From contig JANQQM010000026.1 in NCBI GenBank assembly GCA_028289365.1, forward strand, positions 1 to 64,000: a stretch of DNA of 64,000 bases, read 5' to 3'. How positions within the stretch are numbered: the stretch's first letter is position 1; every line of letters starts with the position of its first letter. The stretch comes from Salaquimonas sp. Lineage in GTDB: Bacteria > Pseudomonadota > Alphaproteobacteria > Rhizobiales > Rhizobiaceae. Of the stretch, positions 60,080-64,000 are shown piece by piece. The position numbers and the translations under genes were made by a program. The notes beneath the pieces were generated by a model. The model ran no database searches. It was not told the DNA's origin and was given only the letters and a program-made list of their open reading frames with translations.

Positions 60080-61431
60080 GCGCCAACTCCATTGTCGTTC
60101 GTGCCAATAACCAGCTTGCCGCCATGGGCTCGTGCAACATCATCAGCGATTGTCAGGCCGAGACCGGAACCGACAATGTCATTGACGTTCGTACCGCGCG
60201 AAAACCGTTTGGTCAGATTCCTGATGTCGGCGTCGGCAAACCCCCGTCCTTGATCGATGAAGTCAATGCGGCAGGTGTCTGACGGGATCAATCTGACGAC
60301 GATCTCTGTCTCGCCGGGCGAATATTTAATGGCATTGTCCAAGATGTTGCGGGCTGCATTTTGAAGCAAGATCGGATCACCGCTGATGCTGAAGTCGTTG
60401 TTGGGAAGTTGCAGGTCAATCTGGATATCTTTCAGTTCCGCAGTAGGTGACAGCCGGTCGACAACTTCGTGCAGGAGTTCCTTGGGATCAATGTCCTGGG
60501 TTTCCAGCTGATCGGAGCGAAAGGTCACCATGGCATGATCGAGCAGCTGACCGGCAGACCGCGAACTTTCGTCAACGGCCCGGATCATTTCACGAACCGA
60601 ATTGCGGTTCTTAGGCCGTTCCATCTGGCGATGGATTACCTCTGCCTGGGTTCGCACGGTTGCCAGGGGCGTTCGAATCCTATGTGCTGCTTCGGCGATC
60701 AGGTCCTCGGACCGGTTCAGCGCATCGCGGAGGCGCCGCATGAAGCTGTTCAATCCACTGACCAGCGGGACCAGTTCTGTCGGCGTAGTTGCAACGACAG
60801 GCCGCAGATCATTTGGCCCCCTTCGCGCGACAGATTCTGCCAGCTTGTTAAGCGGAGACAGGGCATTTTGCGCGGCAAATGCGCTTAGCGCGGTTGCAAA
60901 GAGAAAGAAGCCCACGCCTACGGCAGTTGCGGTCGTGGTGATCCTGGTGGAGATCGCTGCCAAACCCAGTCTGGTTTGTCCGACAACCACCAACACAGTC
61001 CTGGATTGATTACCAACACTCAGTGTCCTCGAAACCGTAGCTGTACGGACATTGTCGCCCCGATACTCCATGGTTTCGAATAACGGTGTGCGTGACGCGT
61101 TCCTTGCTTCATTTATTGGCAGATCTTCGTAGCCGGTAAGGGTCTCGCCATCGACGATGACCCTGTAGAATACGCGGTCCTCACTGATTGTGCCCAGCAT
61201 TGAGAGCGCGGAATAGGGTAGCTCCAATCGGACAGCGCCGCCTTCGGAATAGACCGCGTCGGCAATCGAGGTCGCGGAGGCTGCCAGAATATTGTCCTGC
61301 GTGTCGGTGGCGGCCTGTTCCGCAACGAAACGAACCGTGAAAAAAAACGCCAGTGAGAGAAGCGCAGCGATAATTGCCAGCTGGATAACCAGCCGGCGTC
61401 TAATTGATCCTGTCGGCTTCAATACGCTCAT
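60049..61431 (-). CDS. Sensor histidine kinase, TctE-like
   Basis: The 460-residue kinase has two membrane helices (about 16-36 and 165-187) enclosing a periplasmic sensor domain of about 125 residues (TctE N-terminal type, ending RTVLVVVGQTRL). A HAMP region and the phospho-acceptor H250 (HRIRTPLATVR) follow. The catalytic domain has NILDNAIKYSPGE near 347, DQGRGFAD near 388 and GSGLGLTIADDVARAHGG near 413. Its gene overlaps the regulator by 4 bp. It should sense tricarboxylates, possibly with the binding protein encoded downstream. Confidence 0.9.
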   Translation of the reverse strand: MSVLKPTGSIRRRLVIQLAIIAALLSLAFFFTVRFVAEQAATDTQDNILAASATSIADAVYSEGGAVRLELPYSALSMLGTISEDRVFYRVIVDGETLTGYEDLPINEARNASRTPLFETMEYRGDNVRTATVSRTLSVGNQSRTVLVVVGQTRLGLAAISTRITTTATAVGVGFFLFATALSAFAAQNALSPLNKLAESVARRGPNDLRPVVATTPTELVPLVSGLNSFMRRLRDALNRSEDLIAEAAHRIRTPLATVRTQAEVIHRQMERPKNRNSVREMIRAVDESSRSAGQLLDHAMVTFRSDQLETQDIDPKELLHEVVDRLSPTAELKDIQIDLQLPNNDFSISGDPILLQNAARNILDNAIKYSPGETEIVVRLIPSDTCRIDFIDQGRGFADADIRNLTKRFSRGTNVNDIVGSGLGLTIADDVARAHGGKLVIGTNDNGVGACVSLVLPLS

Positions 61432-62096
61432 GTCTTTTGCGTCATGTGGTAGCCGACGCCACGGACTGTTTCTATCGTGACGGGCGAATCCTGAAGTTTG
61501 CGGCGCAACCGGCCGATATAGACTTCAATCGCGTTCTCGGAAACATCATCCTGAAATGAAAACAGCCGGTCCATCAGATAGGATTTGGAGAAAATCTTGC
61601 CCGGTGCGTTGAAGAATATCTCGAGCAATCGAAGTTCGCGGTTCCTCAGCGCTTCGCTGTGACCGTTGAATGTAATCTGCCCTGCGGTCGAATCAAAAAC
61701 CACACCTCCGAACTCCTTGCTGTTGTTCGCAGCACCTCCCAATCTGCGCAAAACCGCGCGCGAACGGGCTTCCAGCTCGGAAAAATCGAATGGTTTGGTG
61801 ATGTAATCGTCAGCGCCAAGATCGAGAAGTCCGACCCGGTCGGAGACTTCCGAACGGGCCGTCAGCACGATGACGGGGGTGGAATCTGCATTGATCCGAT
61901 GGCTTCGAAGGAATTCACGTCCGTCACCATCGGGCAGCATAATATCGAGCAATATCAGATCGTAAGCGACCGTTCTTGTCCTCAGTTCTGCGTCTCCCAG
62001 ATTGGGCGCATGGTCAACAACGTGACCGTCCAGCGCGAAACGATCGCTTAGCGCCTTGGCGAGTTCCTCATTGTCTTCAACAAGCAAAAATCGCAT
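61428..62096 (-). CDS. Response regulator, OmpR family, TctD-like
   Basis: The 222-residue regulator has a receiver domain with acidic pair Glu7-Asp8, phosphorylated Asp51 (LILLDIMLPDGDGR) and Lys near 101 (TKPFDF), followed by an OmpR-type winged helix from about 125 (SENAIEVYIGRLRRKLQDSPVTIETVRGVGYHM spans the last 35 residues). It is divergent from tctCBA, and tandem 11-bp direct repeats in the 100-bp gap are its probable binding site. The arrangement mirrors tctDE/tctCBA control of citrate uptake. Confidence 0.92.
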   Translation of the reverse strand: MRFLLVEDNEELAKALSDRFALDGHVVDHAPNLGDAELRTRTVAYDLILLDIMLPDGDGREFLRSHRINADSTPVIVLTARSEVSDRVGLLDLGADDYITKPFDFSELEARSRAVLRRLGGAANNSKEFGGVVFDSTAGQITFNGHSEALRNRELRLLEIFFNAPGKIFSKSYLMDRLFSFQDDVSENAIEVYIGRLRRKLQDSPVTIETVRGVGYHMTQKT

Positions 62097-62117
62097 TGCG
62101 TCTGTCTGTATCCAGCC

Positions 62118-62139
62118 GTGACAGGTTGGTGTCAGGTTA
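62118..62139. promoter_or_regulatory. Tandem direct repeats, likely TctD-type operator
   Basis: GTGACAGGTTG (62118-62128) is immediately followed by GTGTCAGGTTA (62129-62139), 9 of 11 bases identical. Head-to-tail repeats with an 11-bp period are the usual OmpR/PhoB-family operator form. They lie 22 bases before the regulator start and 58 bases before tctC. A small CGGGT-TTC-ACCCG hairpin (62162-62174) lies in the tctC leader. Confidence 0.6.
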
Positions 62140-62196
62140 CTAAACTAATGTCCTAGCAGAACGGGTTTCACCCGGTCTGTCAAATGGGAGGATATA

Positions 62197-63165
62197 ATGA
62201 CAAAACGTCTCTTTGCGGCGCTCGTTACGGGTGCCGTGCTTTCAATCAGTGCCCCAACTGTAGCGTCAGCAGCAGAATGCATCGCACCCGCTAACCCAGG
62301 CGGCGGCTGGGATTTCACCTGTCGTCAGATCGGCAAGATCATGTATGACATCGGTGCCGTCGATAAACCGGTACAGGTCACCAATATGGCCGGAGCCGGT
62401 GGCGGACTTGCCTACAACCATGTCGTAAACGAACGTGGTGATGATGATGATCTCATCGTAGCGGCATCTTCAGCGACTTCGACCCGTCTGGCCCAAAATG
62501 CCTATGCCGGCATGACGGCCGATCAGGTTCGTTTTGTTGGTGCAATTGGTGCCGACCCCGGCGTGATCGTGGTTGCCAAGGACAGCCCATACCAGTCACT
62601 TGGTGAGTTGGTCGACGCGATCAAGGCTGATCCGAGCTCGGTCGCTTTTGCGGGTGGTTCCGCAGTTGGCGGTTTCGACCATCTCAAGCCGTTGATGATC
62701 CTGCAGCGCGCAGATTTCAATGACATCAAGAAGGTCAAATATATCGGTGTTGACGGAGGCGCGGATGCGATCACCCAAACCGTTGGTGGATTTACCCAGG
62801 CGATGACCGGCGACATGTCGGAAGTTGTCGGCTTCCTGAAGTCCGGTGATGTTCGTGTTCTTGCGGTATTGACCGAAGAGCGCATACCCGGTTTTGACGA
62901 CATTCCAACTGCCAAGGAACAGGGTTTTGACGTCGTAGCGGTTAACTGGCGTGGTCTGTACATTCCGAAGGATGTCAGCGATGAGACCTTCAACAGCTGG
63001 GCAGACAAGCTGCAAAAAGTTGCTGACAGTGATGAGTGGAAAAAGGCCATGGCAGATAACGGTCTTGCGCCGTTTACCAAGGTCGGTGGCGACTTCCAGA
63101 GCTATGTTGATAGCCTGGTAGCCGAGATCAACAAGCTGTCGAAAGACATCGGAGTGATCCAGTAA
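62197..63165 (+). CDS. tctC: Tripartite tricarboxylate transporter binding protein
   Basis: The 322-residue protein has GGGAGGA before its ATG and a Sec signal (about 1-25). TctC/BugT features: CIAPANPGGGWDFTCRQIG near 27-45 (the PGGGWD ligand loop), NMAGAGGGLAYNHV near 65, GAIGADPGVIVVAKDSPYQSLGELV near 110, and GGSAVGGFDHLKPLM near 151. It binds a carboxylate in the periplasm. It opens the tctCBA operon and ends overlapping tctB by one base. Confidence 0.92.
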   Translation: MTKRLFAALVTGAVLSISAPTVASAAECIAPANPGGGWDFTCRQIGKIMYDIGAVDKPVQVTNMAGAGGGLAYNHVVNERGDDDDLIVAASSATSTRLAQNAYAGMTADQVRFVGAIGADPGVIVVAKDSPYQSLGELVDAIKADPSSVAFAGGSAVGGFDHLKPLMILQRADFNDIKKVKYIGVDGGADAITQTVGGFTQAMTGDMSEVVGFLKSGDVRVLAVLTEERIPGFDDIPTAKEQGFDVVAVNWRGLYIPKDVSDETFNSWADKLQKVADSDEWKKAMADNGLAPFTKVGGDFQSYVDSLVAEINKLSKDIGVIQ

Positions 63166-63605
63166 TGGCAAGTGACCGGATATTTGGTCTGGTCGCACTG
63201 TTTGTAGCGCTCGCATATATTGCGAGCGCTACGCAAATTCAGACCAGTTTCCTGGCTGATCCAGTTGGGCCGAAGTCCTTTCCGATCTTGGTGGGGTCAG
63301 TGGCGGCGATTTCCTCGCTATACATGATATTCCGGCCTGATCCCGATCCGAACTGGCCGGTAGGGAGAACCTGGGGGGCGCTCGCGCTGGCAGTCGTCGT
63401 TTTGATTGGCTATGCCTATTCGTTGAAACCGATGGGCTTTATCGTGCCGACAGCAATAGCTGCAGCGATCTTAAGCTACCAAATTTCCCCCAATGCCCAG
63501 AAGGCTGCCATGTCCGGAGTAGGCCTATCGATCGGGCTTTTCATCTTATTTAAATTTGCCTTGGGATTGGGCCTGATCGCCTTTCCCAAAGTCTTGACCG
63601 GGTAG
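63165..63605 (+). CDS. tctB: Tripartite tricarboxylate transporter small membrane subunit
   Basis: The 146-residue protein has four hydrophobic segments and the TctB pattern GPKSFPILVGSVAAISSLYMI near 35-55 after a short exposed loop (QTSFLADP). It accompanies TctA in the membrane. Position between tctC and tctA confirms the call. Confidence 0.88.
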   Translation: MASDRIFGLVALFVALAYIASATQIQTSFLADPVGPKSFPILVGSVAAISSLYMIFRPDPDPNWPVGRTWGALALAVVVLIGYAYSLKPMGFIVPTAIAAAILSYQISPNAQKAAMSGVGLSIGLFILFKFALGLGLIAFPKVLTG

Positions 63606-63613
63606 TCGATGAC

Positions 63614-64000
63614 GTGGATATTCTAGCAAATCTGGCTTTGGGCTTTTCCATCGCGCTTTCCCCCTACACTCTTTTTCTGGCGATTGTCGGGTGTTTCCTT
63701 GGAACAATAATTGGTGCCTTGCCGGGTCTCGGACCCTCCAATGGCGTGGCAATCCTGATTCCGCTGACCTTTACGCTCGGCCTTGACGCCACATCGGCGC
63801 TGGTCCTGATGACGGCAGTTTACTACGGCGCCATGTATGGCGGTCGGATCAGTTCGATCCTGTTGAATATCCCGGGCGATGAACCGGCGTTGATGACAAC
63901 GCTTGATGGTTATCCCATGGCCAAGGCGGGCAGAGCAGGGGACGCGTTGGTGCTTTCGGGTGTTGCCTCTTTCGTTGGCGCGTTTCTGGCAACCGTAGGG
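63614..64000 (+). CDS. tctA: Tripartite tricarboxylate transporter large permease (partial)
   Basis: The frame opens with GTG 63614, eight bases after the tctB stop, and runs off the right edge after 129 codons. TctA signatures are clear: GTIIGALPGLGPSNGVAILI near 32-51, DATSALVLMTAVYYGAMYGG near 58-77 and SSILLNIPGDEPALMTTLDGYPMAKAG near 80-106. An ATG at 63609 is in another frame and stops after five codons, so it is not the start. The family length is about 500 residues, so roughly three quarters is missing. Confidence 0.92.
   Translation, partial: MDILANLALGFSIALSPYTLFLAIVGCFLGTIIGALPGLGPSNGVAILIPLTFTLGLDATSALVLMTAVYYGAMYGGRISSILLNIPGDEPALMTTLDGYPMAKAGRAGDALVLSGVASFVGAFLATVG

Noticed and set aside
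1-64000. Search by eye for CRISPR repeats, insertion-sequence ends, phage genes or attachment sites
   Set aside because: No regularly spaced repeats, transposase or integrase motifs, or flanking direct repeats were seen.

Overview
The window reads as chromosomal DNA of a marine-type alphaproteobacterium, genus not determinable from sequence alone. Pointers are moderate GC, dense gene packing with many 1-8 bp ATGA-type overlaps, frequent TTG/GTG starts, a GcrA-like domain (a family restricted to alphaproteobacteria), NasT/NasS nitrate control with an NtrC/sigma-54 promoter, several TRAP and tripartite-tricarboxylate transporters, a crtZ-type carotenoid cluster and a bacterial voltage-gated sodium channel. 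I saw no tRNA, rRNA, CRISPR array, insertion sequence or prophage.

Layout. 1-1.5 kb: TAXI-type TRAP transporter (left edge truncated). 1.6-8.6 kb: GST, MFS exporter, a lipoprotein/ABC drug-efflux operon, LysE exporter, glycine-zipper lipoprotein, AhpD-like protein. 8.8-11.6 kb: isolated GcrA C-terminal-like protein, an OxyR-like regulator lacking the peroxidatic cysteine, two unlisted tiny membrane proteins, a TerB/DUF533 protein. 11.9-22.8 kb: AraC regulator, exported hydrolase, NTF2-like protein, a dehydrogenase pair divergent from a complete DctPQM TRAP transporter, TauE exporter, flavin hydroxylase plus nitroreductase.

22.9-34.9 kb (minus strand): a complete nitrate assimilation locus. 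NasT/NasS sense nitrate; nrtA-nrtB-nrtCD import it; NirBD and NasA reduce it to ammonium. The 340-bp gap before nrtA holds an NtrC site, a sigma-54 -24/-12 promoter, two ANTAR-type hexaloop hairpins and a strong intrinsic terminator whose 5' arm overlaps the second hairpin. Transcription start is thus set by nitrogen status, and readthrough by nitrate through NasT.

35.1-44.6 kb: carotenoid genes crtY-crtI-crtB (+), then crtZ, an ABC-2 exporter and crtE on the minus strand, with type 2 IPP isomerase (fni) and a DXD glycosyltransferase beside them. The predicted end product is zeaxanthin. An exporter placed between crtE and crtZ is the most unusual arrangement in the window.

44.8-58.6 kb: TadG-like VWA protein; a leaderless ArsR/AHSA1/RibD-like operon with a palindrome on its start codon; an enolase-superfamily/ADH/SDR sugar-acid cassette; a PNPOx-like protein divergent from a LysR gene; a BacNav sodium channel; and a BMP-type nucleoside ABC transporter ending in a fungal-type (FCY1-like) cytosine deaminase.

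59-64 kb: a TctD/TctE two-component pair co-transcribed with an orphan periplasmic binding protein, divergent from tctC-tctB-tctA (right edge truncated), with tandem 11-bp direct repeats in the shared promoter region.
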